Assembly: GCA_037903355.1 (NCBI GenBank)
Contig: JBAJFE010000011.1
Span: forward strand, 186,001 to 250,000
Direction of reading: 5' to 3'
Source of the DNA: Trichuris trichiura
Lineage: Eukaryota; Nematoda; Enoplea; Trichinellida; Trichuridae
DNA length: 64,000 nt
The notes under the pieces were generated by a model. That model had not been told where the DNA came from. It did not search any database and saw nothing but the letters and a program-made list of their open reading frames with translations. A program made the position numbers and the translations under genes. This document shows positions 47,801 through 61,100 of the stretch, piece by piece (the stretch's first letter is position 1; each line of letters starts with the position of its first letter).

Positions 47801-48201
47801 CTGGCCGTAGTTGTGGCCGTTGCCTTGAGACCATTCTGATGGATGGAGAATTTCTTAAACGCCGTATAGTTGTCTAAAATTTTTAAGAAATAGAAACGTT
47901 ATATTGGGAGAAATTTAAAGAAAAAAAGAAAACAACCGTTCGGTGTCCCGCTGGCGGCGCTGCCTCCATTGACAACGGTAGTTGAAGCGCCAGAAACGGT
48001 TGCCTTGGTGTCCGACAGGGCGGCGCCAGCTTTGAGATCGTTGTCCGCTGACGCTTTGGGTATTTCGTCCTCGGCCATACGACTGAGGTCGCCCTTCTCC
48101 TCGGTAACGATATCGCATTTTGGGCGTACGGCTCCTTTATTTTCGTCACCGTCTCCTTCGCTACGATAAGTCTTTGGTTTCTCTTCAACGTCGTCAGGCA
48201 T
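41857..48201 (-). CDS. TCF: TCF/LEF transcription factor with HMG box and C-clamp (pangolin/POP-1/TCF7L2 family)
   Basis: Nuclear effector of Wnt signalling that binds DNA and recruits beta-catenin. Exons 5' to 3' on the minus strand: 47937-48201, 47683-47873, 43544-43694, 43412-43487, 43203-43361, 42804-43146, 42592-42742, 42460-42532, 41857-42403, summing to 1956 nt (651 aa) with all phases compatible. The N-terminus ([11 protein letters not shown]...[10 protein letters not shown]) resembles the beta-catenin-binding region. The HMG box runs from [15 protein letters not shown], through ILGRR joined to [13 protein letters not shown], to [11 protein letters not shown], followed by the basic tail KKKKRKR. 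The C-clamp follows as [19 protein letters not shown] joined to RKKKC across an intron, with all four Cys present. The C-terminal tail has a long Asp/Glu run. A poly-Ala stretch lies in the second exon. Start is the first in-frame ATG; noncoding exons may lie upstream. Confidence 0.94.
43695..47682 (-). other. Large TCF intron (about 4 kb)
   Basis: Separates the exons for the beta-catenin-binding N-terminus from those for the central region and HMG box. GC-rich with CA and GA tracts and many composition-driven open frames. TATA-like elements at about 44438 and 45578-45588 could mark an internal promoter for a shorter, beta-catenin-independent isoform; this is inference only. Confidence 0.6.
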
Positions 48202-51200
48202 CGTCGGTTGTCCTTGCAACTAGCTATCTTGCTAAGCGTCGTCGGCGAGGGTGCCTGAATGGCCCCTGGTCGGTAGCCAAGAGCATCGGGATGCGAGCTT
48301 TTCAAAAGGCTGCTGCTACTCAAGGCGGAGCGGCGCAGCGAAGGCGATGGAGGCAGCAGCTGTTAACGGCGGCGCGACAATGACGGACGCTTCAACGTAA
48401 AGCCGCGGATCCAAGCCAACGGCAACAGCTGGGAAACAACAAGGCAAATGGTCAAACTTGCAATATATTCACAGTATGACAGCGAAGGCGTATCCGGCAA
48501 AGGCGCCTCGGCGGCGTAGGCGACCGCCGCTTACGGTCCAATGCCGCGAAATTCGTTTCCGGTCGTACGGAGAGAGACGCGAGCGAAGCGACCAACAGCG
48601 CAACGACGGAAAAATCCTCAATGGAGAGAAAAGGGGGTGCGATGCGACCGGCCGAGCCGACGCAGCCCCTCGTGGCTCGACGACTGCCGCAAGTGGCGCC
48701 CTCGTTGTCATCCAACGGCGGCGAACCGCCGGGCGGCCGTTCGCACGCCGCCGCCGCCGGAGAACCTTAACATACCGTAAGACAAAATGCATGCTCAGGT
48801 ACACAATTCCTTTGAGCTTTCAAGGCAATAGGCCCGCAGTTACGAACGTTAGCGCGAAGAATTCCAACGGTCATCGAACGCGCCCCGCCACCAGGGCGGA
48901 GTCATCGACGGCGAAACGAGCGCGCAGCTGCCTGCAATGGCACTTCGCCTCCGAGCCTGTTGGCACAGCGGCAAAGAAGTGACAGCGCGAGCGAGCGGGC
49001 TCTTCCAGACAGCGCTGTCAAAATAAAAAGCACGCTTCGGTCGGAGAGAGAAAGAGAGAGAGAGAGAAACGCACACAGACGGAGCGAGAGCGAGAAAGAG
49101 ACAAGGAGACGTAAAGCATTAGCGGCGGACGGACAAAATGGGCCGGATGAAACGAAATGAGAGCAACAAATTCCGCCAGCCTTGTCGACAACTCACGCTT
49201 TCAACGCTATGTCGTTTCGTCTCCGCAGGCAGCAGTGGGGATGACGGCGACGACAACGATAACGAACGACAAGAGCAACTGCAACTTGACGCGTAGCGCC
49301 AAGTCGAGACCGAAGCTGCAAAGAAATGCAGGTACTATAAATTACAGTATCCTTTGAAAGGCGACAACAGCTCTGCGACGCTTAGCGGCCAACGAAAACG
49401 TCGTCGCTGACCAAGCGACAAATGGCGCTCTTCGTGAAAACGGTTTCTTCTTTCTCTTTGGGCCAACAGCGCAAAGACAGTCTCGGCAAATCAGCACGCG
49501 AAAGGGACAAGTGGGTAAGTACTTGTTCGCTTTGTTGCGTAGCAGTTTTTTCCGTCAACGCGACTGAAAGCATTCAATGTCTCTGCCGACCGAAGCCGCG
49601 GGCGTTGGCCAACACCCACACGTTCGCCCCCTCGGCAATGTCCCTTAGGGCGGGCGACCACTTGTTCCAACCACCACGTCTTCTCTTCTCTTTGGCTACA
49701 GTAGGAGGAACTCCGTAGCGACATACCAACAACAAAAACGACCCGATCGCATCGGTCAGTATAGCGACTGCGAGCAGCTGCTGAATTATGAAATTTTCCA
49801 TTACTTTTCCGTACAAGCGTTGAGGTGAACGAACGAAAGGGCAAAAAAGAGAAAAAACGTCCGCGATCTAAGCGTGTATGTGTGTGTGTGTTGTCAAGCC
49901 TACTAACAACGGTTGCTGGCCGAGCAATCGGCGAACGCAAACTTGAACACATCCCTCGACGTCAACGCCGTCGTCTTGCCATCGGTCGGCTGTCATAGGA
50001 TGACAAGTTGCTTTTAAGTGGACAGGGACAATTGGCGGTCATTTTCGACAGGAAGTCAATCGTTCTTTCTTCTATCCATTCTGCCCTCCTCCCAACTTTC
50101 CAGACGACGGCTCATGTGAGCATTTATCTGCGCCAACAAGAAATTGCCTCCGCTTCTTCTTATTAACATTGCGAACGTATGGTGACGGGAATGCGATACG
50201 CATACAGATGATCTCTATAGATGGCGTGAATTGTCTCAGTGATCATTGTTGTGATTCTAACAATGAAATGTATATGGTCAATGCCGGATGCCTTATGGTC
50301 GGTCAAGATGGCCGCAAAGCTAAGGCAAAAGAGCCAACAGGCGACCACCACCGATCGACAGCCCCAACCGTCAACAGCCGACGTTTTTGCAAAACGATCG
50401 ACCTATCCCGACCGGATATTGGCTGACAAAAAGCCTGACTCACCTAAACGCGCATGTATTTTCATGAGCCAAGTGACATTGGGGGCGGTGCTTCAACGAT
50501 TCGAATGCAAACAAGACGCCGGTCCAACCCGCCTTTCAGCAACGCCTACGGTGAAAGGCGAGAAAGACGACGGAATGGTAAAAACGAACCGACCACTTCT
50601 TCTTCGTCGTCGTCTTCTTGTTAGTCCGTCAGCGGCGCATAAAGTTGGCCATTTGAATTCGAAAACCGGCCATGCGCTCTATGGTGACAATGATGATAAA
50701 AAAAGACCAGAACCGAGGTACATACACACGAGTGCGCGTGCACACACACACAGATACACGCGGACACGGGTCGCGTGGCCCGCGCTTGGATTAAAGATGG
50801 AAACGACGCAGTGCGTCAGTGACACCAATAAATCATGGAAATATCTGCAGATGTCAAGCCGGTCAGTTCGCATTTTGTCAGCGCGCAGGGCGAAAGATGG
50901 CAATCACATCATGGTGAAAAGCGAATAGAACGACAGAAAGGGAGAGAGCGAGGGCAAACAAGAGACGTCTGCGGTCGGAATGGGCCGATTGGAACCGCCC
51001 TCGCCCTCGGGTATACGGCACACAGCCGTTCTATTGCCAATGGACATGGCTCGATGGTGACCGCCTGTTGGCCTAGAAATATTCATCTATGTCGAACGAA
51101 ATGTGCTTGCGCAGAGGCTTTTGCAGTTGGCCAAAAATCGTTGGACCGACAGAGTAGCGGACGTATAGGGCACTTTGAGCGCCTCACTGCAAAGGGTACT

Positions 51201-54200
51201 TCCTGTTGGCAAAGTGCCGAACAAGGAGGCCATCGTCGTCAATGGCTTACCGCGCGCGTCTCGCGCATGCATGTGTGTGTGTGTACTTGAGACGATGATG
51301 ATAAGGAAACCGGGCGGACGACGGCCGAAACCAGAAACGCTACGAATTGTGAACGTCAGGTGGGCAACGTCGAAAAAGACGACTAAACTAGCCCAGTTCA
51401 ACCTTCCAACTACGCCGTTAACATCCCGTACACGAAAATGACGTGTTGAACGGCTGTCGCGGGGTGCCAAAGGCGGTGTTAACACTACGCTGACACCTCT
51501 TTCTCTTTCTCGCTCGCTGTGAAAGCGGAAAAGCATAACTTAAACCGTATTGTTATGATTACTATACGTACTAAGAGCAGGAAGAGGAGGAGAAGGCAAC
51601 GAAGAAATAGGGATAATGTCTGTCAGAAGTAAAACAAACAAAAAGTGGTCCCACAGCGGACAATGCTTAAGGGCATCATCTATGCGAACGCGGAACGAGT
51701 CCACAATTGACAACCGCTGGCACAAAAGCTGTCGTCAATGTCTAGCGCCATTTGGTGACAGCGGGTGTCGTCGAATGGTTACTACAGTAAACCGGCGATG
51801 GAAAAATACGCGCGTCGTATCTTGACAAGGGAGTGAAGATGAAAAAGGCGAACGTGTAGACAAGGAGTAAGTGCGAAATGCGGTCGTTGTCGGGTAGGGA
51901 CATGGCGGATGATGACGAGATGATGACAAGCGCGGTCGACTTACTTTTCTCGCGGAGAGCGGTTACAATTACCGCTGCGCAGCGGATCGAGTGCATAAAG
52001 AGGAGGGCATTGGCAGCCCAAAGTGAAACAAAAGATATTTACACGGCGTTTCGGGTTTGAACAAGGAACCAACAATGTTCACACGTGGCGTCGTCGTCGT
52101 CGTAGTCGACCAAAGAAAATCTCGACGACAAATGCTGTCAATCCAGCTGGACGTATATATGCGAGCCAACTGCGCATGCAGCAGTAAGCAAAAGCTGCCA
52201 AGATTTCGTCCATTCATCCTCACCTTCTCTTACTGTATATATCTCCTCTGCTTGCCAGCAGCACAAACGATCCATTTGTCGCTGTCTTCTACAGGTGCCA
52301 TAGGCGACGCGTCTCAATGTTTACCAACTGCAAATCGACACACATACTGGGCGGGGGTATATACGAGACCCGGTCGTCGTCCCAACGATGAAACCAAAAT
52401 CGGGGACGCCGCCTAACAAGCGACGGGCGCGTAAGCCGTTCAAAATCCTATCGATTCCCCCTACCTTCCGCGACCATAATCGCTCAGAAGCCGGCCGAAG
52501 CAATCGAAATCGTAAAAATATGATGATAAATAATGACAGCGTTAACGGATGACGGCCCGGACGTTAAATTGAAGCCCCGCGGACCTGGGACTCATTATAA
52601 GCAATGCCCAGACGACGATCGATTGGGCGCGACTTTGAACGTTTAAAAAACCATAGCCAGGTGGTAGTGGTCGTCGTTGTCATCATTGCGGCGCCATCAA
52701 TTGCAAAATGTGCATAGAGAAGGATATTTGGTCGTACGGGGTCAAGAGTCGTCGAGACACGGTTTCTCTCCGTCGCCGCTACTCGATTCGAACAATTCGT
52801 AAATGCCGTCAACAACAACCGTAACGACCAATCCAACTTTGTCATTTTCCAAGTCCCTCAGGTTGTTCCGAATCGAGGAAGCAAAGAAGAAGGAGACAAA
52901 ATAACAACGGCAGCCTGTGGGCGACGACAATGTCAGCCGTTTCGATCAACCAAGCGAGCGAAGAACCAAAGGCGGCTGTTGGGAAAAAATGACAAAAGTA
53001 AGGCCGAACACGTCTGTCCCTTTTTACTTTCGCTGCGCGCCAAATGGGCCTTGAAATACAAGCCAACAATGATCAAAGAACGAGCTGGTCTCGTTGCGCT
53101 GCCGTCGCCGCCGCCGACGTTGTCATCGTCGTCCAATCGAAACGGTGGTCATTGGGCCAACGTCATTGGCTCATGTTCAATGGTCACTTGATCGCCGCCG
53201 GCTCCCAGGATTTCGTCTATTTCTAAAACAGAAGAAAAAACATAGCGGCTACGAACTGGCCCATTGGGCGCTCGCTGTGCCACCGTTGTTGAAACAAGCA
53301 ATGGCAAAGCGAGAAAAAGTTTGAAAAAAAAGCATTTCCGTTTTCTAAAATCAACCAACCGCGACAACACCGCTTGTCAACGCGACTGCATTATATCACG
53401 AGAGAACGTGCTGCTTGCTGTTGTCTGTGTATTGCAATGGGGCAGCAACAAGACGACAGATTTTGTGGACAAGCAAAAGCTTTGTGCAGCGGTCGTTGGA
53501 CTGCGGAGAAGTGTGCAAATGCGCGCGCGCTCTCCACCCTTATTGTTCCATCTTGCGGCTAGGCCGAAAGGCGGCCTTTTGAATCGACACCCTCAGCGGT
53601 GGCCCGGCAGAACGGAAAACAATATCAAAGAGTTCAAGCGGCGGGCAATAATCGAATCGAAAGGCAACGCCGAGGCAATTTCCAATCTTTTCGATCGTCA
53701 ATTTAAATCGAGACTTTCCGGCTCGATTGCTTCAACAAGGAAAGTGTAAAAAATGACTAGTCGGAACTTGAAAGACAGCTCGCAAGGGCGCCCGTCTTTC
53801 TATCCGAATGAGAGAGAGAGTTACGGCCACTGCTATAGTAAGGCGAATTCTCTGCCTCTCTCTCTCTTTCTTTTGTCTCTCACGGACACCTGATTTGGTT
53901 GGACAGCGGCGCCGATTGGTTGTCCTTCGACGGGGGGTCAATTGGCTCAATGTAACCTCCACCTACCTTGCCTAAATTGCTTGTTGCTTGGCCCCGCTCG
54001 CGCGCGTGTACGTGTGACAAATGGTCGTTGGGGAAGAGGGCGCCACTAACGCCACGTTGCAACAACGTCAGCTGGGTAAAAGTTTCACTTTATCGATCGT
54101 GTGTCTGGACGTTCAAAATCACAACCTTTTCTTGAACCATACCAGTCGCCCAGGGACCATGACTGATGCCCAAGACAGGAGCTGCCCAGTTTCCGCAACC

Positions 54201-54573
54201 GCTTATCATACTGTAATTCATTACGGAATCTGATACCGCAGCGCCCATCAAAAAAGTCGATTTTCTCTCTCTCTCTCTCTCTCTTGCTGCCTGGCTAGCA
54301 TGCCAAATTCTAAGCCTGACGTGGTCATCATTCATCAAGGGCAAGTCATAAGACTCTACTGCATGAAAGTCCACTGGCAAAGAACTGCCATTTTGGCTCG
54401 ATCGTTGCACGCGAGCGCGAGAGCGTGCAATCGCTATGGACACGCCCCGTCCCGCAAATCAGTTGTTCCTAAGGCGCAAACTATCTGCAAACATGAAGAG
54501 TTGTTGTTAGGCGCGCTGGACGCTTGCTGCCAGCCCGAAAATAAAAACGAGAAAAGAAAAACAACACAAACAA
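48202..54573. other. GC-rich region upstream of TCF, downstream of YIPF3
   Basis: About 6.4 kb with no recognisable protein. Open frames up to 229 codons occur on both strands, are Arg/Pro/Ser-rich and overlap each other, as expected from composition. Contains GA tracts (about 49043-49068, 53810-53820), a TC tract (54263-54284) and CA tracts (about 50738-50755, 49880-49890). Likely TCF upstream regulatory DNA and 5' leader; nothing decisive seen. Confidence 0.5.
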
Positions 54574-56130
54574 CTAACCTTCGACCACTTTGTGAAAGCC
54601 GAAATGGAGATAGTAGAGAAAGCCAACGTTCAAAAGACTTATTAACGTGGTCAACGCCAACTTCTGGGACGGCTGCAAGGAGCGACTGTAGAAATGGCGT
54701 ATCTGAAAAAAAAACAACTTAAAATGGCCGCTTATCGGCGCCACTTTGCCATCGATCGCTTTTATACCAATCGGAGCGTTGAAAGCGAGCCCAATGTCAA
54801 GGAAAGAAAGTGGAAGAAAAAATGGGAATGCACCGAATAATGAAGCAGCTCGGTTGCGGCCAGGATGAGACAATGGGCAAACAAGGCGTAACCCTGCAAT
54901 GAGGCGCGTTTGTAGAAATAACAAAAAATTATGCGCGAACATATTCTAAGTAAGCAAGGCGCTAATGATTGTTCAAAGCGCAGGTACAAATCGGTAAACA
55001 GATATGGATTGCAACATGACGTGACAATGGAAGATGTCAAATCAAATAAACAAAACGCACGTTCCCCTTGTATGTTGCCTGTTGGCTTAAGCTGCTATTG
55101 TACTAATAGCAGCTTCTGTTAATAGATACAACGAGGACAACAGCAGAGGATGTACCTCAGACTAAGAGCTTACCACAATAGACCCAATGACAACGGGAGT
55201 GTGCGATGTGGACAACCAGATGGAAATGGAAAGCAAACAGAGTGATGCCAGAAACCAGTAGCCTATGGTGGTCGCGAAAGCGGTGCCGATCAAAGTCCGG
55301 TCTTTCTAAATGACCTTACGGCTAGCAAAAAAGACACGCGCAATATGAGCAATATACCACAACGTAATTGGAATTCTTCATGCTATGCAGCAGTAAAGCG
55401 ACCAGCGTGAATACGAGCATCAATGGGCCGTACAAGTCATACTTCAATGCCTGGAAGTGAGCTGAACAATGCGCAACCGGGAAAAAGGGGCACCAAACTT
55501 ACCAGTCTTCCATTAAGCGGGTTCAGCGAAGCGACTAATTGATGGACCACCTCTGACGGCGTGACGTCGAAGTAACAACGAAGCAAGTCGACATTCGTGT
55601 ACGTGGAAACAGCGCGCCTGATTTGCTTACTGCTTGCTTCGAATACCTGGAAAACAAGCAAAAATGTTTTGCAAAAAACGCGAGCAAACGTTGTCAGTCC
55701 GCCAATTTTGCCAAAGGAAAGCGCAAGACAAGTCCTTACTGTAGGAAAAACAAAAATTTGAAATAGTTGCAATCGTTGAACCTGAAAACACTTTGAAAAA
55801 GAAAAGTAAAATTATCGGGCGGACAAATAAAAAATAATGAAAAGGAAAAATTTATAGACTGTTTTAACGATTGCGCATAAACTGCAAAAGACCGATAAAA
55901 GTAAACGAACGAAATATATGTAGTGGAAGTGGAGAAAAAAGAAGTTCGGAAGTACAACAAAAGTCGCTCCTACTGCTGAGAGAAATTACCATTTTTGTAA
56001 GATGAACGTTAAAATTGTCATCCGGAGAAGGCTCGCTCTTCTGAGAGGATTTCCAAGAAGGTTCAGCTTCGAACAGGTCCAACTGGCTCTCTCGACTCTT
56101 GGCCGTTCGATACGCTTCGGGTGGCTCCAT
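54574..56130 (-). CDS. YIPF3: YIPF3, Golgi multi-pass membrane protein
   Basis: A Yip1-domain protein which, in vertebrates, partners YIPF4 in the cis-Golgi. Exons 5' to 3' on the minus strand: 55990-56130, 55740-55781, 55503-55646, 55358-55450, 55174-55305, 54768-54893, 54574-54702. All introns are phase 0 and the protein is 268 aa (human about 350, with a longer N-terminus). Diagnostic blocks, in order: STYTNVDLLRCYFDVTPSEV, LYGPLMLVFTLVALLLHSMK, TLIGTAFATTIGYW, GYALFAHCLILAA, GSLSTLRL and the C-terminal FLYYLHFGFHKVVEG, each matching YIPF3. Five hydrophobic segments are expected in the C-terminal two thirds. The 93-nt exon uses a GTATAT donor at 55357, chosen because it keeps two Val residues aligned with family members. 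Confidence 0.94.
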
Positions 56131-58162
56131 ATTATGAGCAAAACAGAGGGAAAAAAGGGAAATCTAATGGGCCGCTTGCAGCATCCTAAACAACGCGGGA
56201 AAGATAACCCACCGCGAAACACGCGAAGCACCAAACAACAGCAGATGTGCTAAAGAATAAAAATGAGACGGATATTTCTGCGCAAAAAATAACAATTTAT
56301 GGCGTTAAACGACTCACTTTACCGCTGCTGTGTTCAAAAATCGAGTGATAAAAGAAACGAAAACCTTCTCTTTAACAACGAAAAATTATTAACACTGGGG
56401 GTTTAACCTGCACAATTAACCTCAATGGTAAGCTAACAAACTCACGCAGTTGTTTTCCAACTAAACGGCTTGTGCTTTTAATCGCGAGTACGAAATAGGT
56501 TTGCTTACCGTAACTCAGTAAAACGCAGGTTCTATTGAAACAAAATAATCCTGTATACGAGTACCATCAGCAGGTTCATGTAAGAAAACTGCAACGTAAT
56601 ACTAGAAAAAAAGGTTGGTTCTCGGAAAAAAACAGCTCTGCGAAACTGTGGGAGCAGTTGTTACAACTTACCATCTGTTCAGATGTAGCAAACTCTTCTA
56701 GTCTTAAACAGCATTAATTTTTGCGCTAATCATGATACAGAGTGCTAGAAAGCTGAATGGTCGCTAAATATTAAATCTGAGTGACTTTAAACCATTAACC
56801 AATTTATATCTGCACGAAAATTAAGCAAATACGTTCTCTTTCTTCGCAATCGACTAAATGAATTTAAATGTAAAGTTCACAGATTATAGGCACGGTGTGC
56901 GCGATCTCTTTCGTGAAATTTCGCTTCGCATTTTTTATTTCAGGTTTTTCTGTTCCGTTGCCAAAATTTCTCATACTACAGCTTATCCGTTGCCATCACG
57001 TCAAAACCAGCGACAATTTACGGTTACAGACCATCTGGAAGTCCCACCATACCAATAAAATTTTGAGTATTGTTTCCCAATCCCGCAAAGAAACTACCGT
57101 AAATTTTAAAATGCAGGTTTGTTTCCGAAAAAAAGCCAGGCATCCTGTTTCACCCCTACTTAGCCGTAGGTGTACGCGTAAAACTTAGATTTTGACATAA
57201 TCCTAGGCAACGGACAGAATTTCTGACGACGAAAATCAGCCGACGCGCAGCGTCGTTTTTGCTGTACGTATGCCATCCGTCCGGCTTTGGCCTTACCTAG
57301 ACTAAATGTGAACATAAAGATTACACTTCGGTTTTGTATTATGATTGATTCTAACACTGTAGAAAAGTGACAAGCATTTTTTGAAACGAACCTGCGTGCT
57401 ATGCGTTACGGTAGTTCCCAGGCAGAACAGCAAGTAAAATCGTTTAAAATGGCGCACGTCGAGTTGCGCGCTAATCAGATTTTGTAACTAGGACTGTTCT
57501 GTCTTTTGGCATATGATCGCTGACCGCAGTAGATGCAAACGGAAACGACACTCAATAATTTTTTTTCATTACAAGAAGTTTAGCGTAAAAGTACCCAATG
57601 CAGTTTGAAAATTATACTTAACCAACCGTAGCTTCCTGAAACGCTACATTCAAACTCCAAGTCGTACTTTCGGCCAAAAACAATGAAAAACCGAACTTGC
57701 ATTTTGTTTTGATTTACTGTAGCTCGCAAATTTACCATTGAACCTGCTTATCTTTACAGTTTGTTGTTTTGAAAAATATGAGCGTTAGAATCCGTATGCT
57801 TTAATTTATTGTGAAAAACGAATTAAAAGAGAAAGGCGGTCTGATTCTCGACATCAAAACGATAAATGGCGACGTCATTGACTACAAAAAAAAACAGAAA
57901 AAAGCAAAGGGAGATTGACTGAATTTGCCAATGCCCAGAACATGCGCAGCAGCTGAGCGAAATAATAATTTTTAAAAAAATTACGAAAACGTCAAGAGGC
58001 TCCTAGCGCACTCGGACGGACTCGCTGAAGCAACGAGTCTTCTAATTCATTGAAGTGTAACTGACGAGCGCCGGGCAGCTCTCTCGTTGCAACGACTAGA
58101 AGAGGCGAATATTAACGACAAATTTTCGACAGTAGAAAAGGGTGGGGCAACTCCGCGTGCCG
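56131..58162. other. Intergenic region between YIPF3 5' end and twitchin 3' end
   Basis: About 2 kb, AT-rich, no exon chain recognised. Should contain the YIPF3 promoter and the twitchin 3' UTR. Short open frames (for example 56895-57188) show no family signature. Confidence 0.5.
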
Positions 58163-61100
58163 TCAAACCGCTGCCGGCACTACATGCAACGATGCACCGT
58201 ATTTGGAAATTGCCTTCTTCTCCTTGATCACTTTGACAACATAAAAACCGGAATCGGATGGTTCGGTGGATTTAATTTCCAACTTAAACGTGTTGCCATA
58301 TTTTACCGATTTGACGCGATTTGTTTTCTCCACTTTTTCCGAGTCGTGGAACCATTGGACTAGAAAATTTGCTGCCTTAACTAAAATATAATGAACATTC
58401 TCTTTCTCACCCGTTATATTGGATATATCTTCGAATTCAATAGTGAGCTTAGCCGGTGAACCTTCCTGAACTCTGCAAGATTGAGGCAACTTTTTCACTC
58501 TTGGCACAGAGGAGGCTTTATCGCCTGCGTAACGTAACGTCGTTAACATTGGCAGAACATTTCCCGCCGCTTACCTTCCACCAGCAGTGTACAGGCAGTT
58601 GACACGGATCCGGCGGGAGACGATATTTCAAATTGATATGTACCCGAATCGGACGCTTTCGCCTTGTCCAAAATCAGTTTGAATCGATTTCCGTCATTCA
58701 GCATCCTGCAACTTTCGGACTCTTTCAATTCTTTGCCATTCCTGAACCAAACCGACGTTGTTGGAATGCCTTAAAAGGAAATACAATGTTCGCCATTTCA
58801 ACCGCCGACAGTGCAGCACATTTGCCTACCTTCAATCTGACATTCCAACGTAATCGTTTCATTTTCCTTAGCTATAGTGCTTACAAGATCGGATATAATT
58901 TTCGGAGCAACTTCATGGATATCCGATTGTTGAGCATCGCTAAGGTCAATGCCGTTTTCTCGGCACTCCTCCGCGTCTACGTGATTAACCGCCGAAGGAA
59001 CAGAGCCCACTTCAGTTGGACCATTAATATCTTGTTCCTGTTGAACGTCTATGAATAAACGTAGCCAAAAATGAGCACAAAAGAAAGTTACGGTCGCTTG
59101 TTTTTACCAAGTACGCGAAGCCACGCTTTCGAGACCTCGAAGCCACCTTGGTTGGTCGCTTCGCAACAATATTCCGCTTCGTCGGTTTTCGCGGTGTCGG
59201 CGATTCTTAGAGTTGGCGTACCATCCTCACTGGATAATTCAAAACGGCCTTCGGTAGCTGGAACTTCCTCACCATTTTTCAGCCATCGTATCCGAGGTTT
59301 CGGCGATCCTTCCACCGAACATTTGAACACGGCTGGCTGACCAACGTTAACGCTTATGTCCTTTAGAGGGGATGAGAAACTTGGAGGCACCGAATCGATC
59401 GCTGAAGGAGACACCGTTTGAAAAACAGGTCGATCGGAAAGAGAGACGAACAGAACTTACACAATATGGAGTCGTCAATGGCGGACCGTTCAGTTGCCCT
59501 TTCGGAAACTGAGTATCGATAGTTGCGAGTCAAAATTTGAGCATCCGACTGAGACTTGAGCACGTCGCTATCCGCGTAAAGTGACCGATAGTCGTACTTG
59601 CTGCGGGTGCTGAACCGTCTCGTCGACACGAAGCGATTATCGTTCATCAAGTTGCCAATGGTCTCCCGACCTGAAAGTCAACTTTTAGGTGAAACCCTTC
59701 GCCGAAGTATTCAAAATTCTTACCTTGCACATTGATAACGCAAGAGGTGGAAGCCTTGCCAACGCTATTTTCCGCTTCGCAAGTATATCTGCCCGCATCT
59801 TCCATTTTGACGCCGTATATTTCCATTGAGCACACGCCATGCCTGTAGCTTAAGCTGACGCGGTCCTTATCAACGGGCACACCGTCCTTTGTCCACGTGA
59901 CGGTAGGTTGCGGTTTGCCAGAAACGCAGCAGAGCAGCTTGCACTGATGATTCAATTGAATAAGGCGCGACCTTAAGTGGAAAGTGAACGTGGGCGGAAC
60001 ATCCGGTTCCGTCCACACGGGCATGCTCCAAGTTAGCGGTGATGCTCTCGTTACCGACTGTTTTTCAATTCTACGTTCAGGCGCTTTGTCCATTTCGGGG
60101 GCTTCTGCAACGGCCGGCTTACTAGCGACGAACATCGAAAAGTGAATGACTTTCGCCCACTTACTTTGCACATTTAGGAACGCCACTTCCTCAGCAGTTC
60201 CATAAGCATTCTTCGCTCGTACAACGTATTCACCGCGGTCTTCCAACCTGGTCCGATTGATGGTCAACGTGTAATCGTTACCTTGGTACTTTTTCATGTA
60301 CTTAACGCTCTGCTTCAACTCACGATCGTCGCGACACCTTGTTGAAGGGAAAATGATGATATTGGGATTACTCTATGTTACCTCAATTGAGCTGAGCTTA
60401 CCAGCTGATAACGGCGGGAGAGTCGGCAATCACGCGACAATAGAAAGAAGTGCTTTGCCCTTCGATGCAAGTAGTGCTCACCGGCTTAATGACAAAGCGG
60501 GGTTGCGCCTCGCGACGATCTGCAAAAGACGTTTAAACGACTTGCGCGCGCCACCTTTCAAAAGTCGCATTACCAAAAAAGGTGTCTTGAATATGGTACT
60601 TGGAAGGTTCAAGTTTACGCAACGAGCTGAAATGAGCAATTCGACCAAGCGGTGGATTCGGTTCGGGCCAGTCAGCGTATTTCTTGCGAATCGAATCTCT
60701 GTATTGGTAGTAACGGTCGGCGGCGATCCGTTGACTCAAAGATTCCGGCTTTACCACGTCACCTTTGAGCCAAGGATGCTCTAAGCATTGCTGCACTGTC
60801 AACCGAGCGCTATAGGCCGACGCTTAGAGGATGGATTAACTTGCACGCTTTGTTACTCACTTAGGATCTCTGACTAGCAATTTTTTGATGAAATCTTTCG
60901 CTTCGTCCGACACGTCACGAAAAGCGGTAGCGTCAAAGTCCCAATCGCAGTTTTTGACATTTTTCAATGTATCCACGTCCGTTTCGCCACCGAATGGTGA
61001 CAGACCGCTAAGGCTGCAACGGGATATATTAGTCGATGAACAAATAATGGCATAAAGGCGTACAGGACATAGGAGAGAACGCCAACGGCCCACATGTCGG

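Noticed and set aside
48458..48982. 174-codon frame and similar long frames between 48.4 and 53.8 kb
   Set aside because: Several overlap on both strands and are Arg/Pro/Ser-rich, as expected from GC-rich random sequence.
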